DNA of 64,000 nt from Asticcacaulis benevestitus DSM 16100 = ATCC BAA-896 (GTDB lineage Bacteria > Pseudomonadota > Alphaproteobacteria > Caulobacterales > Caulobacteraceae), in contig NZ_AQWM01000001.1 of assembly GCF_000376105.1 (NCBI RefSeq), positions 372,001 through 436,000 of the forward strand, in the 5' to 3' direction. Positions 27,540 to 37,261 of the stretch are shown here, in pieces (positions within the stretch are counted from its first letter, which is position 1; each line of letters begins with the position of its first letter). Both the position numbers and the translations under genes were made by a program. The notes below the pieces were generated by a model, which searched no databases, was not told the DNA's origin, and worked only from the letters and a program-made list of their open reading frames with translations.

Positions 27540-28082
27540 CTACTTCAGGTCAGACAGGGCATTCATATCGTATGCGTTCAGCGATGGGGTGCCGAAATCC
27601 GCGGCGGCAGGCGTTGCGATGGGCGATGCCGCAACCGACGGTGCGGGTTCAGGGCGGCGGCTTTGCAGGCAACGGCCCTGGAAGAAGGCGCCGACATCGA
27701 TTGCCAGCTGATCGTGTGTGATGTCGCCCTCGACATAGGCGGTGGCTTGGAGCTTTATCTGTTTGCCCGTGATCGAGCCAACGACGCGGCCACGTACTTC
27801 GATGGTTTCGGCCTCGACCTTGCCTTCGATATTGCCGGATTCGCCAACGATCAGATGACCAACCTTGACGTCGCCGCGCACGGTGCCATCGAGATGCAGG
27901 TCGCCGTTGCCGGTGATGTTGCCTTCGATCAGCAGGCCGGTGCCGAAGCTCGACAGGCGGGCGCCAGTGGCGACCGGTGACGCCGGTTTAGTGCGGTTCA
28001 TGTTGATATTGGGCGTTTCAAGCGGCGGTACCGGAACAGGTTGCGGCTTGGGCGGGGTCGGTTTGCTAGTTTTGTTGAACAT
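27540..28082 (-). CDS. bacA: Bactofilin (BacA-like)
   Basis: Bactofilins are polymerising cytoskeletal proteins; in stalked Caulobacterales BacA organises stalk-base peptidoglycan synthesis (established knowledge). The 180-residue protein has a Pro/Lys-rich N-terminal tail (KPTPPKPQPVPVPPLE), the beta-helical DUF583 core (about 50-145: LIEGNITGNGDLHLDGTVRGDVKVGHLIVGESGNIEG..., EVRGRVVGSITGKQIKL, AYVEGDITHDQLAIDVGAFFQGRC) and a disordered C-terminal tail. Its start lies inside the 3' end of the M23 peptidase gene with a 17-bp overlap, so the two are translationally coupled and probably work together. The symbol is by family resemblance. Confidence 0.93.
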   Translation of the reverse strand: MFNKTSKPTPPKPQPVPVPPLETPNINMNRTKPASPVATGARLSSFGTGLLIEGNITGNGDLHLDGTVRGDVKVGHLIVGESGNIEGKVEAETIEVRGRVVGSITGKQIKLQATAYVEGDITHDQLAIDVGAFFQGRCLQSRRPEPAPSVAASPIATPAAADFGTPSLNAYDMNALSDLK

Positions 28083-29208
28083 AATCTCCAGCCTTTAAGA
28101 AACGTGCGGGGTTTTGAGGACGACCGTTTTGCCAGACTTCGTAATGAAGGTGGGTGCCGGTCGAGCGGCCTGTGTTGCCCATGGAGGCGATGCGCTGATC
28201 GACAGCGACACGTTGTCCGGATCGAACGGCAGCGGATGCCAGATGGGCGTAGCGGGTCTTGAAGCCATTGCCGTGGTCAATTTCGACAACATTGCCGTAG
28301 CCGGTTCGAACACCGACATAGGATATGATGCCCGGCGCGGTGGAATAGATCGGCGTCAGGTAAGCGCCGGAAAAGTCCTGGCCACTGTGCATCTTCGGAC
28401 GGTGGTTAAACGGATCGAAGCGTACACCAAAACCGCTGGTCTCACGTGTGCCCACGGTCGGACGACCGAAAGGAATGCGCTCGGCGTTATTTTGCAAGCC
28501 GCGCATATCGCTCAGATCCATCGCGGCGTTGCGAATGCGTTCAGCGAAGTCTTCATCGACGCCCAGGAAGCTTGCCAGCACCTTGTTGTCTTTGGAACTG
28601 GTCAGCGGGCTGCCGGTGCCGCTACCCGCGAAGGCCTGCGGGTTGAGGCCGGCCAGTCGGTAGGCAAGGCGCAGCTTTTCAGCGCGGGTCTTGGCGAAGA
28701 CTTCGGCCTGGGCCACCATGCGTTCCTGTTCGGCGCGTACCGAATAAATGCGCTCGACAGGCGGAAGGCTGTCATCGATAGGTGTCGGGGCAAGGGCAGC
28801 CATAGCGCCGGGCACGCCCTTGAAGTCTTTTAGAAGCGTGACCAGGCCCTGATGGCGGTTTTCGACAGTCTTGGCCAGTTGCTCCAGCGAACCGGAATTG
28901 GCGGTGGCCTGATTGGTGGCCATGTCGAGACGGGCCTGACGGTCGGCGATCCAGCGCTCGGACTGTGCCTTCATCATGCGCATCTGGTTCTCAGAGCCGG
29001 CACCGTGATTTGCAGCGAAAAAGAGGGTGAAACCGGTGGAGATGGCTAGCCAGGTGATCAACGCCGACACCAAAACCATCAGGACAAGTTGTTTGCCCGG
29101 ACTTAAAACATAACCGTGAGTTTCCGTGCCTGAACGGATGTAAAGCTGACGTTCCGGAAATATAGATTCCATCCAGCCGCCCAGGCGTCCCAAGCTTGTC
29201 TTACTCAT
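28066..29208 (-). CDS. M23 family metallopeptidase, bactofilin partner (LmdC-like)
   Basis: The protein (380 residues from ATG 29208, MSKTSLGRLGGW; GTG 29220 is also possible) has one N-terminal transmembrane helix (about residues 37-60, LVLMVLVSALITWLAI), a periplasmic coiled-coil region (about 75-150) and a C-terminal LytM/M23 domain. Zinc and catalytic residues are visible in HSGQDFSGA, and in GTHLHYEVWQNG (HxH). Such bitopic LytM peptidases encoded next to bactofilins (LmdC in Hyphomonas and Rhodospirillum, recalled) cut peptidoglycan at sites set by the bactofilin. A perfect CtrA-type box lies about 290 bp upstream. Confidence 0.91.
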   Translation of the reverse strand: MSKTSLGRLGGWMESIFPERQLYIRSGTETHGYVLSPGKQLVLMVLVSALITWLAISTGFTLFFAANHGAGSENQMRMMKAQSERWIADRQARLDMATNQATANSGSLEQLAKTVENRHQGLVTLLKDFKGVPGAMAALAPTPIDDSLPPVERIYSVRAEQERMVAQAEVFAKTRAEKLRLAYRLAGLNPQAFAGSGTGSPLTSSKDNKVLASFLGVDEDFAERIRNAAMDLSDMRGLQNNAERIPFGRPTVGTRETSGFGVRFDPFNHRPKMHSGQDFSGAYLTPIYSTAPGIISYVGVRTGYGNVVEIDHGNGFKTRYAHLASAAVRSGQRVAVDQRIASMGNTGRSTGTHLHYEVWQNGRPQNPARFLKAGDYVQQN

Positions 29209-29495
29209 CACCGCCGCCACCTAAACCTTCTGTTAATTATGCCTTCGTGGCGATAGTTGCGCAAGGTATATATCGCTGATGCCCCTTAACGGCGGCGGCG
29301 ATGGACACAAAACTTATAATAAACAGAGTGTTCGGTTGATCGCTCATGTCCTGTGTCCCAATATGAATGCTCTGGTCAGAACTGTTTCAAGATTGATGCC
29401 GCTGGACACTGCCGTAAAATTCGCCTCCTGGGATATGTAGCCACATTTGCTTCCGGGACCTTGTTCTCAAGGGCTGTGGCGTCACGGAATGTTTA

Positions 29496-29510
29496 TTAAA
29501 CTGGCATTAA
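29496..29510. promoter_or_regulatory. Candidate CtrA-binding box TTAA-N7-TTAA
   Basis: The 15-mer TTAAACTGGCATTAA matches the full Caulobacter CtrA consensus TTAA-N7-TTAA exactly. It sits in the 300-bp gap upstream of the M23-bactofilin operon and just beyond the bcp stop. It is the only perfect copy I found in the intergenic regions of this window. CtrA control of this operon is inference. Confidence 0.55.
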
Positions 29511-29516
29511 TATGAC

Positions 29517-30011
29517 TTATTTTGACATCAATGCCTTGGTTGCCGCCAAAACATCGTCGATATGGCCTTTAATCTTGACCTTGTGCCAGTCTTGCCTGAT
29601 CAAACCTTGAGGGTCGATAATAAAGGTCGAGCGATCCGTGCCCATATAGACGCGTCCGTAGAGCGTTTTCTCGCCCCAGGCGCCAAATCCGTCGATGGTT
29701 GTTGTCTCCGGATCGGACAGAAGCGGCATTTTCAGGCCGTACTTGGTAATGAACTTGGCGTGGTCCTTCAGACTGTCCTTTGACAGGCCGAACAATTTGA
29801 CTCCGAGTGTTTCAAATTCGGGCAGGGCGGCGGAAAAGTCGCATGCCTCCTGCGTACAGGTCGGTGTGTTGTCCGTGGGGTAGATGAACAGCACGGTCCA
29901 GTCACCTTTTAGACCTGAAAGGCTGACATTTTCACCATCGCTGGAGGCCAGGTTAAAGTCTGGCGCGGGATAGGGCGTAAAAGAAGTTACAGTTTTTGGT
30001 GATTTCGCCAT
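29517..30011 (-). CDS. bcp: Thioredoxin-dependent thiol peroxidase (Bcp/PrxQ)
   Basis: This peroxiredoxin reduces H2O2 and organic peroxides. The 164-residue sequence contains the peroxidatic site YPTDNTPTCTQEACDFSAAL; the second Cys five residues after the first is the resolving Cys of the atypical 2-Cys PrxQ type. Conserved FGLSKDS, ERVYMG-like YGRVYMGTDRSTFIID and KVKIKGHID-type tail follow. SD AAGG is seven bases upstream of ATG 30011. It is divergent from the large AsmA-like gene. Confidence 0.95.
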   Translation of the reverse strand: MAKSPKTVTSFTPYPAPDFNLASSDGENVSLSGLKGDWTVLFIYPTDNTPTCTQEACDFSAALPEFETLGVKLFGLSKDSLKDHAKFITKYGLKMPLLSDPETTTIDGFGAWGEKTLYGRVYMGTDRSTFIIDPQGLIRQDWHKVKIKGHIDDVLAATKALMSK

Positions 30012-30148
30012 GACATAGCCTTGCTCAGTATTTAAAGATGAAGACAGGGGTAAGATGGTGCGCGTTAACGCTCTTTTGTCGCAACCCGTCTATAGATTTC
30101 CACCCGCCCTGCTTTACAGCCTTAATTGATGAACCCGTCCAGACATAA

Positions 30149-33100
30149 GTGAAGAATTATTTCGACATCATAAGGAAGCGTTTGCGCCTTTTCGTGTTCG
30201 GATGGGTCGTGTTCATGGTCGTCATTCTGGGAGTGCGGCTGGGGCAGGGGCCTATACGCGTCGACGCCATCAAGTCGATTATCATTTCGCGCTTGGAGAC
30301 GCAGTTACCGCGCACGGATGCCACCATCAAACATCTGGACCTGGTGTGGTTTGGTGATGCCCGCGCGCTCGGGTTTCGTATTGAAGAGCTGATCATTACC
30401 GATCGCAAAAACCGCATTATCGCCCGAGCCGGCAAGCTGGAAGCGGCTCTGGCGGCCGATAGTCTCATTGTGGCGCACCTGGCGCCGGCGCGTCTGACCG
30501 CCGAGGATTTTTTTGTTGCGGCTTCAATCTCGAAAGAAGGTCGCTATGATCTGGGCTATGAGGCTCAGGGCAAGCCGGGGCATGCGTCTGGCTTGTCGAA
30601 GTTTTTCTATGACCTGACCGGACCGGAAAAATTAGGCAGCCCCGCCAGCTTCACGCGCCAGCTCAGCCTTAGAAATGGCCAGATACGTATGATCCAGCAG
30701 GGTGCGCCCCTCGACTGGACGGCCAATGTCTCGACCATCGATTTCTCGAAGTTGCACGGCAAGATGAATGGCCACGTCGATCTGGCGATTCAGGGGCTTG
30801 GCATGGATGCCGCGACACCTGCGACTCTCAAAATGGAAGCCTCCGGCGTGGTGGGGCTGAACAAGGCGACGATCACCGCCAATCTCCACCATTTGACACC
30901 GAGCCGGGTTTTCCCGTCAATCGGCCTGAGCCGCGCCCTGGCGGGCGTCAATGCGCCCGTCGATGGTGTGGCACGTATTGATTACAGCAAAAAAAATGGC
31001 TTTGAGGGGGCTGCTTTCGATATCAGCGCCGGTGCGGGGCGGGTGGATATCGGCGATTTCCACCAGACCTTTTCCGAAGCGCGCATCCGGGCCAACTATA
31101 CTTCAGCCAACCATACGGCTTTGTTCCAGACCTTCCACGTCAAGTCGTCCCTGCTGGATACGGACCTCAAGGGGCGCGTCGTCTTCCAGCCACAGGATAA
31201 AAAGCTCAAGCGTGATCTGACCCTGGCCTTTGATTTCAACGGGCCTCGCGTCACCGGGCGCCTGGCCGATGACTTCGCCATGCAGACGCTGACCAAGGTG
31301 AAAATCAAAGGCTACTATATTCCGAAGCAGAATCGCTTGCGTTATGAAAGCGTTACGGGTCTTTTGAATGGTGCGCCGCTGCAAAGCCAGGGCACGGTCT
31401 ATACGGACGATCAGGGCCAACTGGGCGCAGATCTGACGGCGCAGATCAAGGGGCGCTTTACCAAGGAAGAGGTGTTCGCCTTCTGGCCGGAAGATCTGTC
31501 CCCCGGTACGCGCGGTACGCTGATCGAGCGCATCAAGGGGGGGGATTTCGCCAATGCTGATTTTGTGCTCAAGGCGGCGCCGGGTGATTTCCATAATCTG
31601 GAAAATGAAAATTTGCGCCTCGACTTCGATTTCCAGAATCTTGAAGTCTATCTCGAAGATCGTCTGAAAAATGCTACCGAACTGTCAGGCCACGGGCAAT
31701 TGTTCGGCAACAGCTTCTTCATGGACGTAGACAGCGGTCGCCTGGTCGATGTCAGACTTACCAAGGGCAGGCTGAGCGTGCCCGATTTTCGCGACCGCCA
31801 GGCGGATATGCGCATTGCTATTGATAGTGAGGCCGACGTGCCGAGCGTTATCGAAGCCATTGATCCGGTGACGGGCCACCAACTAAGCAAAAACGGCCTG
31901 ACGCGTGAGCGCCTGAGTGGCGCGGCCCAGGCCCATGTTGAAATCTATTTCCCCATCTACGGCCATATCACCAATAACAATTTCGGCCTGACCTTCAAAG
32001 CCAATGTTGCCAATGGTGCCTTCAAGCAGGCAGCGCTCGGCTGGGACATGACCGAAGGCACATTGGTCGTCGAGGGGGACCTGCTGGCCAATACCTTATC
32101 CGTTAGTGGTCCCGCGAACCTCGGCCCCTATTATGGTGATGTCACCTATCGCACGCAGATGGAGCCCAAGACTCAGCTCATCGATTTCAAAGGTCATTTC
32201 AACGCCGCGCAGTTTGGTGGATCGCCTCGCGTGCCCGTGGCGATTAAGGGCAACTTTACCGTCGCTAACCGCAAGGGGCAAGGCAAGATCGACTCCGATA
32301 TCTTCCGGGGGGATGTCAGTTGGCAGGGCAATCCGGAAGGCGCGGAAGAGCGTCCTTCGGAAATGCTGATCGAAGGCGTGACGCTGGGCGAAGGCATGGA
32401 AGCGCAAGGGCTGCCCATCTTCGAGCATCTCAAGCGCGAACTGCCGACCCGTGTGTCCCTTTTGCGCTCCGGCGATATCTGGAGTGGCGAACTGGAAGCC
32501 GAAAGCCTGTCGGGCGATATCGCTTATATTCAGGGCACGCGCCCACGGCTGGTCTACAAGTCTGTGATCACCCCGGAAGAGGCGGAAGACCTGGGTTACG
32601 GCGCCTTGCCGATGTTCAGCGAAGCGCGCCACCTGACGGTCAATATTTCGCTCGATGGTCAATCGAAAGAAGCTCTGCTTAAGCTCGACCAGATGAACGC
32701 CACGCTCGGCTGGTCTGAAATTCCGGGCAGTGACGAGGTCCAGCGTCGCCTCTCCATGAAGGTGATGCCGGATGACTGGTACACGCTGGGTTTGCCGAAA
32801 GCATTTTTCACACCGCCGTCGCCGCTCGATGTCACGGCATTCTGGCAACAGACTGACACGCTTCTGACCGGGCAGGTCCGGCTGCTTGATCAGACGATTG
32901 ATTTCGACATGCCGCTGAAAGGCAAAAATAACCCGCCGCCGATCATGCTGCCCAATACCAGCTTTCCTTATGAATTACAGGTGCGCGGCACAGCCAATGA
33001 CGCTGTCCTTGCGGGGCTGGGTTACTCTCAGGATCCGGTGCATATCAGCGGCAAGGTGGGGCTGATCTTCAGTCTCTACGATACACCGGGACAGCCGGCG

Positions 33101-34333
33101 GCCGTGCTTAATCTTGATGCTACCCAGGCGCAACTAGGCGTCCGCGCCACGGACTGGGTCAAGCCTGTCGGTGAAGCGGCGGCGTTCGCGGTCAGCCTTG
33201 ATGATCGGGGCGAGGGCGGCGGCACCAACCTGTCACGTATCTATGGTGAGGGCGAGCATGTCGGGATCGATGGCCGCGCTTCGTTCTCCAAAGGTGGCGT
33301 TCTGGAATTTGCCGATTTCTCAAAGCTCCACTTGAAGGATTTTATCGACGTCGCCTTCAAATATTATGCTGTGCCTGACCAGAACACCAATGTGATGTCG
33401 GTGAGCGGCCAGCAGCTTGATCTGCGGCCATGGCTGGACGCCACGCACGAACGCACGGTGAGCAAGATCGTGCCTGCCAAGCCCGCGGACATGATCGCCG
33501 GTGAGGCGTCGCCTGTACCCGCCACCCATCTTGTCGTGGATCTGGCACAATTACGCATGGCCAGGGACGGCGCTTTCGGCGACGTCAATCTCGACCTGAC
33601 CTGGGATGGCGCTAATGGTCTGGCCGGCACAGGTTCAGGCCTGACCATGGATGGCAGCCCGTTGTCGCTCACCGTCAGCAATGAGAGCGCGTACAGCCTG
33701 TTCACTCTGAAGACCGGCAATCTCGGCAATGTCATCGAAACCGGGTCGGGTAATCGCAACGTCAAGGGCGGTGTGGCGGTTTTTGACGGTGTCTATGCCA
33801 ATGGGCAGGTCGATGCGTCCCTGCGTGGTCATGATATCCGCGTCAAGCAGATACCGGTTCTGGCGCAATTGCTGACGGTTGCCTCCTTGCAGGGCCTGAA
33901 CGACACGCTGGTGGGGGATGGTATCCTGTTCCGCGACTTCGATTTTCCTATCCGCTACAAGGACAATGTGTTGTTCATCCGAAACGGTTATGCCAAGGGC
34001 GAAGCGCTCGGTATTAATGCCTGGGGTACCACCGATCTCGATTCAAAAGCGCTTAATATGAGCGGCACGATCATTCCGGCCTATAGCGTCAACGCCATCT
34101 TCGGCGATATGAAATCGAACGGACTGGGGCTGGTCGGTATAAAGTACAGCCTGCGTGGCACGCAAAAAGCCCCCGAAGCGAAGGTCAATCCGCTGTCGGT
34201 TATTCTGCCGGGCTTTATGAAGGTGTGGTTCGAAGCTGGCCGTCAGGACGCGTTCCCGGCGCTGGACCTGCCCACGCTGGAAGACAAGCTGGAAGACCTG
34301 CGCGAAGAGAACGACAAGAAGCCGAAGAAGTAG
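30149..34333 (+). CDS. Giant AsmA/YhdP-like envelope protein (DUF3971 / AsmA-like C-terminal)
   Basis: The 1394-residue protein has a short cytoplasmic N-terminus, one transmembrane helix (about 12-32, LFVFGWVVFMVVILGV) and a very long periplasmic region rich in beta-strand-like alternation, typical of the AsmA/TamB/YhdP repeating-beta-groove proteins. The C-terminus carries an AsmA-like module: GDGILFRDFDFPIRYKDNVLFI, KGEALGINAWGTTDLD, GTIIPAYSVNAIFGDM and GLGLVGIKYSLRGT. By analogy with YhdP it may carry phospholipid between membranes. It starts with GTG at 30149 with weak SD. It ends 3 bp from the convergent tyrS stop. Confidence 0.85.
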   Translation: MKNYFDIIRKRLRLFVFGWVVFMVVILGVRLGQGPIRVDAIKSIIISRLETQLPRTDATIKHLDLVWFGDARALGFRIEELIITDRKNRIIARAGKLEAALAADSLIVAHLAPARLTAEDFFVAASISKEGRYDLGYEAQGKPGHASGLSKFFYDLTGPEKLGSPASFTRQLSLRNGQIRMIQQGAPLDWTANVSTIDFSKLHGKMNGHVDLAIQGLGMDAATPATLKMEASGVVGLNKATITANLHHLTPSRVFPSIGLSRALAGVNAPVDGVARIDYSKKNGFEGAAFDISAGAGRVDIGDFHQTFSEARIRANYTSANHTALFQTFHVKSSLLDTDLKGRVVFQPQDKKLKRDLTLAFDFNGPRVTGRLADDFAMQTLTKVKIKGYYIPKQNRLRYESVTGLLNGAPLQSQGTVYTDDQGQLGADLTAQIKGRFTKEEVFAFWPEDLSPGTRGTLIERIKGGDFANADFVLKAAPGDFHNLENENLRLDFDFQNLEVYLEDRLKNATELSGHGQLFGNSFFMDVDSGRLVDVRLTKGRLSVPDFRDRQADMRIAIDSEADVPSVIEAIDPVTGHQLSKNGLTRERLSGAAQAHVEIYFPIYGHITNNNFGLTFKANVANGAFKQAALGWDMTEGTLVVEGDLLANTLSVSGPANLGPYYGDVTYRTQMEPKTQLIDFKGHFNAAQFGGSPRVPVAIKGNFTVANRKGQGKIDSDIFRGDVSWQGNPEGAEERPSEMLIEGVTLGEGMEAQGLPIFEHLKRELPTRVSLLRSGDIWSGELEAESLSGDIAYIQGTRPRLVYKSVITPEEAEDLGYGALPMFSEARHLTVNISLDGQSKEALLKLDQMNATLGWSEIPGSDEVQRRLSMKVMPDDWYTLGLPKAFFTPPSPLDVTAFWQQTDTLLTGQVRLLDQTIDFDMPLKGKNNPPPIMLPNTSFPYELQVRGTANDAVLAGLGYSQDPVHISGKVGLIFSLYDTPGQPAAVLNLDATQAQLGVRATDWVKPVGEAAAFAVSLDDRGEGGGTNLSRIYGEGEHVGIDGRASFSKGGVLEFADFSKLHLKDFIDVAFKYYAVPDQNTNVMSVSGQQLDLRPWLDATHERTVSKIVPAKPADMIAGEASPVPATHLVVDLAQLRMARDGAFGDVNLDLTWDGANGLAGTGSGLTMDGSPLSLTVSNESAYSLFTLKTGNLGNVIETGSGNRNVKGGVAVFDGVYANGQVDASLRGHDIRVKQIPVLAQLLTVASLQGLNDTLVGDGILFRDFDFPIRYKDNVLFIRNGYAKGEALGINAWGTTDLDSKALNMSGTIIPAYSVNAIFGDMKSNGLGLVGIKYSLRGTQKAPEAKVNPLSVILPGFMKVWFEAGRQDAFPALDLPTLEDKLEDLREENDKKPKK

Positions 34334-34336
34334 ATC

Positions 34337-35596
34337 TTAGACGGGCTTGACGAGAACGATCTTCTTCTTGCCCTGAGACAGCTTGATCACGCCATCAGCG
34401 TTCAGATCGGCTCCGGTCACCAACTGATTGCCGTCATTGATCGCCACGTCGTTAACGCGCAATCCGCCGCCCTGCGCCAGACGACGGGCCTCGCCATTGG
34501 AGGCGGTCAGGCCGATGCGGGTAGCAAGTGCCGCCAGCATGATGCCTTCTTCCAGTGCCGAGGCTTCGATCTCGATCGTAGGCAGGTCGGCGGACAGGAT
34601 ACCCTGCTCGAAGGCCTTCTGGGCGGTGTCGCGCGCGGTGGCGGCGGCGTCTGCGCCATGCACCATGCGGGTGGCGGCATCGGCCAGGATCTTCTTGGCG
34701 TCGTTGATTTCGGCGCCTTCGAGCTTTTCCAGACGCGCGATCTCGTCCATCGGCAAATCGGTGAACAGGCGCAGGAACTTGCCGACATCGGCGTCTTCGG
34801 CATTGCGCCAGTATTGCCAGTAATCGTAAGGCGACAGGGCATCGGCATTGAGCCACACCGCGCCGCCGACCGTCTTGCCCATCTTGGCACCGGAAGCGGT
34901 TGTGAGCAAAGGCGTGGTCAGTCCGAAGGCGGCCTTGCTATTGATGCGGCGCGTCAGTTCAACACCGTTGATGATGTTGCCCCATTGGTCCGAACCGCCC
35001 ATTTGCAGCACGCAGTCATACTTGCTGTTGAGTTCGCGGAAATCGACCGCCTGCATGAGCATGTAGTTGAATTCAAGGAAGGTCATCGGCTGTTCACGTT
35101 CAAGGCGGAGCTTGACCGAATCGAAGGTCAACATACGGTTGATGGTGAAATGCGTGCCGAAATTGCGCAGGAATTCGATATAGCCAAAACCCGATAGCCA
35201 GTCGTCATTATTGACCATGACCGCATCGGTCTTGCCGTCGCCAAAGGTCAGGAAGTTGTTGAAGACATTCTTGATGCCATTCATGTTGGACTGGATTTGC
35301 TCATCGGTCAGAAGCGGGCGTTGCGTGTCCTTGAAGGTCGGGTCGCCGACCTTGGTGGTGCCGCCGCCCATGAGTACTATCGGCTTGTTGCCGGTCTTTT
35401 GCAGCCAGTAGAGCATCATGATCTGAACGAGGTGACCGGCGTGCAGTGAAGACGCCGTGGCGTCATATCCGATATAGGCCGTGATCGGGCCGGCCGCCGC
35501 CAGGGTGTCGAGCGCTTCGGCGTCGGTGCACTGATGGATAAAGCCGCGCTCCTGAAGGGTGCGCAGAAATTCGGATTTGAAGCTGTGTTCGGTCAT
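34337..35596 (-). CDS. tyrS: Tyrosyl-tRNA synthetase
   Basis: A class I synthetase charging tRNA-Tyr. From ATG 35596 ([19 protein letters not shown]) the product has 419 residues. The HIGH-type motif is in [15 protein letters not shown], the tyrosine-binding region in [22 protein letters not shown], and the KMSKS-type loop in [11 protein letters not shown]. The C-terminal S4 domain ([18 protein letters not shown]) binds the tRNA. An ATG at 35650 would add 18 residues overlapping the divergent anmK promoter, so the shorter form is preferred. Neighbouring divergent anmK is typical of Alphaproteobacteria. Confidence 0.97.
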   Translation of the reverse strand: MTEHSFKSEFLRTLQERGFIHQCTDAEALDTLAAAGPITAYIGYDATASSLHAGHLVQIMMLYWLQKTGNKPIVLMGGGTTKVGDPTFKDTQRPLLTDEQIQSNMNGIKNVFNNFLTFGDGKTDAVMVNNDDWLSGFGYIEFLRNFGTHFTINRMLTFDSVKLRLEREQPMTFLEFNYMLMQAVDFRELNSKYDCVLQMGGSDQWGNIINGVELTRRINSKAAFGLTTPLLTTASGAKMGKTVGGAVWLNADALSPYDYWQYWRNAEDADVGKFLRLFTDLPMDEIARLEKLEGAEINDAKKILADAATRMVHGADAAATARDTAQKAFEQGILSADLPTIEIEASALEEGIMLAALATRIGLTASNGEARRLAQGGGLRVNDVAINDGNQLVTGADLNADGVIKLSQGKKKIVLVKPV

Positions 35597-35674
35597 GATA
35601 GCTATAGGGGCTAGGAGTTGGGCCGCTTGTGTGGCCTGATATATAGCCAAACGTCAAGATATAAGAGGCCGTCC

Positions 35675-36811
35675 ATGATGAAAGTGCTGGGTTTTATGAC
35701 CGGAACCTCGCTGGATGGCGTCGATATGGCCGTGCTCGATACCGATGGCGAGACCCAGGTGACGTTTGGGCCGTGGTCGGAAAGTCCGATGCCAGCAGAA
35801 ACGCGCAAAATTTTGGAGGCGACTATCCAGGCCGCCCTGGTCTGGCCGCGAGGAGCGGCGGAACCGGCGATTTTTGGCGACGCGCGCCAAGCAATAGTGG
35901 CATGCCATCTTGATGCCGCCCGAGAATTTCTCGATCACAACGGGCTGGCATTCTCTGATTTCGATGTTCTGGCGGTACATGGCCAGACCGTGCTGCACGA
36001 GCGTCCGAAAAACGGACTCAAAGGCCGGACGGTCCAGCTTTTCGATGGTCGGAGCTTTGCCGACGCAACGGGTGTGCCGGTGGTTTGTGATTTCCGCCAG
36101 GCTGATATCGAGGCCGGCGGCGAGGCAGCACCCTTGATGCCGGTTTATCATCGAGCCCTGGCGCAGAACGCTGGCCTTGAACTGCCGCTGTTGGTGGTCA
36201 ACCTCGGCGGGGTCGCCAACATCACCGCCATCGATGCGCGTGGCCTGACCGCGCTTGATACGGGGCCAGCCAATGGCCTTATGGATCAATGGATGCGTCG
36301 CCATGATCGCGGCGACTTTGATCATGAAGGACGAATCGCTGCCACCGGCAAGGTTCATGCCGATAAGGTGGCCGCCTATATGGCGCACGATTACTTCAAG
36401 GCAGCGGCGCCGAAGTCGCTCGATCGCTATGATTTCAATTTGCAAGCGATTGAGGGTTTGAGTTTTGAGGACGGCCTCGCCACCTTAAGCGCCTTCACCC
36501 TGCAAAGTCTGCTGGCGGGTATTGAGCTGGTCAACGCCAAGCCTAAAACAATCGTCCTGGCGGGTGGCGGGCGTCACAATCTTCATCTTGTGAATCAGAT
36601 CACGGCAGCGCTTTCGCCGGCCAGGGTGGTGCTGGCCGAGGATCTGGGCTGGCGCGGCGGGGCGCTCGAAGCGGAAGGTTTCGCCTATATGGCGGTGAGA
36701 TCGCTAAAAGGCCTGCCGATTTCCTTTCCCGGCACAACGGGCGTCAAAATGCCATTGCCCGGCGGCAAGATCAGTTATCCCAAAAATTGGCCGCAATCGC
36801 TGCCGAGCTAG
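35675..36811 (+). CDS. anmK: Anhydro-N-acetylmuramic acid kinase
   Basis: AnmK phosphorylates and opens 1,6-anhydroMurNAc for cell-wall recycling. The 378-residue product begins MMKVLGFMTGTSLDGVDMAVLDTDG, with the ATP-binding phosphate loop, followed by AVHGQTVLHER, VVCDFRQADIEAGGEAAPLMP, VVNLGGVANIT and ALDTGPANGLMD, and the C-terminal LAGGGRHN. AAGAGG lies seven bases before ATG 35675; a frame open from 35618 adds unrelated residues. It is divergent from tyrS and 9 bp upstream of a lipoprotein gene. Confidence 0.96.
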   Translation: MMKVLGFMTGTSLDGVDMAVLDTDGETQVTFGPWSESPMPAETRKILEATIQAALVWPRGAAEPAIFGDARQAIVACHLDAAREFLDHNGLAFSDFDVLAVHGQTVLHERPKNGLKGRTVQLFDGRSFADATGVPVVCDFRQADIEAGGEAAPLMPVYHRALAQNAGLELPLLVVNLGGVANITAIDARGLTALDTGPANGLMDQWMRRHDRGDFDHEGRIAATGKVHADKVAAYMAHDYFKAAAPKSLDRYDFNLQAIEGLSFEDGLATLSAFTLQSLLAGIELVNAKPKTIVLAGGGRHNLHLVNQITAALSPARVVLAEDLGWRGGALEAEGFAYMAVRSLKGLPISFPGTTGVKMPLPGGKISYPKNWPQSLPS

Positions 36812-36820
36812 GAGAGCGCC

Positions 36821-37231
36821 ATGAAATTGCCCTTGATGATAACCTTGTCGCTTTGCCTGATTGCCTGTGCACCGCCGCCATCAACGGCAGAGGCCTCTCA
36901 AAGCACATCATCCGATTCGGTGTCCACGTTGGCGCCGACGTCCATACGTCTGCCCGAGCCTTTTATCGGCCGTTGGGACGCCAGTCCTGAGGCCTGCAAA
37001 GCGACCAGCGAGATGAGGCTGATCATCACGCAGACCGGACTGACCTTTTGGGAAAGCGCCGGACGTATCAGTGCCGTGACGATTACCAGGCCTGACGACG
37101 TTACGGTACAGGCCGATTTTTCCGGCGAAGGCGAGCAATGGCAAAGACGCCTGCACCTTGTGCTGAGTGCCGACAACCAGACCCTGACCATCGATGATGG
37201 CAAGGGCGGTGTTCGCAAGCGGTGTCCATAG
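36821..37231 (+). CDS. Small predicted lipoprotein of unknown function
   Basis: The 136-residue product has a lipoprotein signal peptide with lipobox LIAC (Cys16), a Ser/Pro-rich linker (about 17-48) and a compact domain of about 85 residues beginning FIGRWDASPEACKAT and containing LTFWESAGRISAV, plus a Cys pair (EAC and KRC) likely to form a disulfide. The WESxGR motif recurs in small uncharacterised alphaproteobacterial lipoproteins (recalled). GGAG lies before ATG 36821. It directly follows anmK and may be co-transcribed. Confidence 0.8.
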   Translation: MKLPLMITLSLCLIACAPPPSTAEASQSTSSDSVSTLAPTSIRLPEPFIGRWDASPEACKATSEMRLIITQTGLTFWESAGRISAVTITRPDDVTVQADFSGEGEQWQRRLHLVLSADNQTLTIDDGKGGVRKRCP

Positions 37232-37261
37232 GCCGGACGTCTGAACGCCCGACCCCGGATA

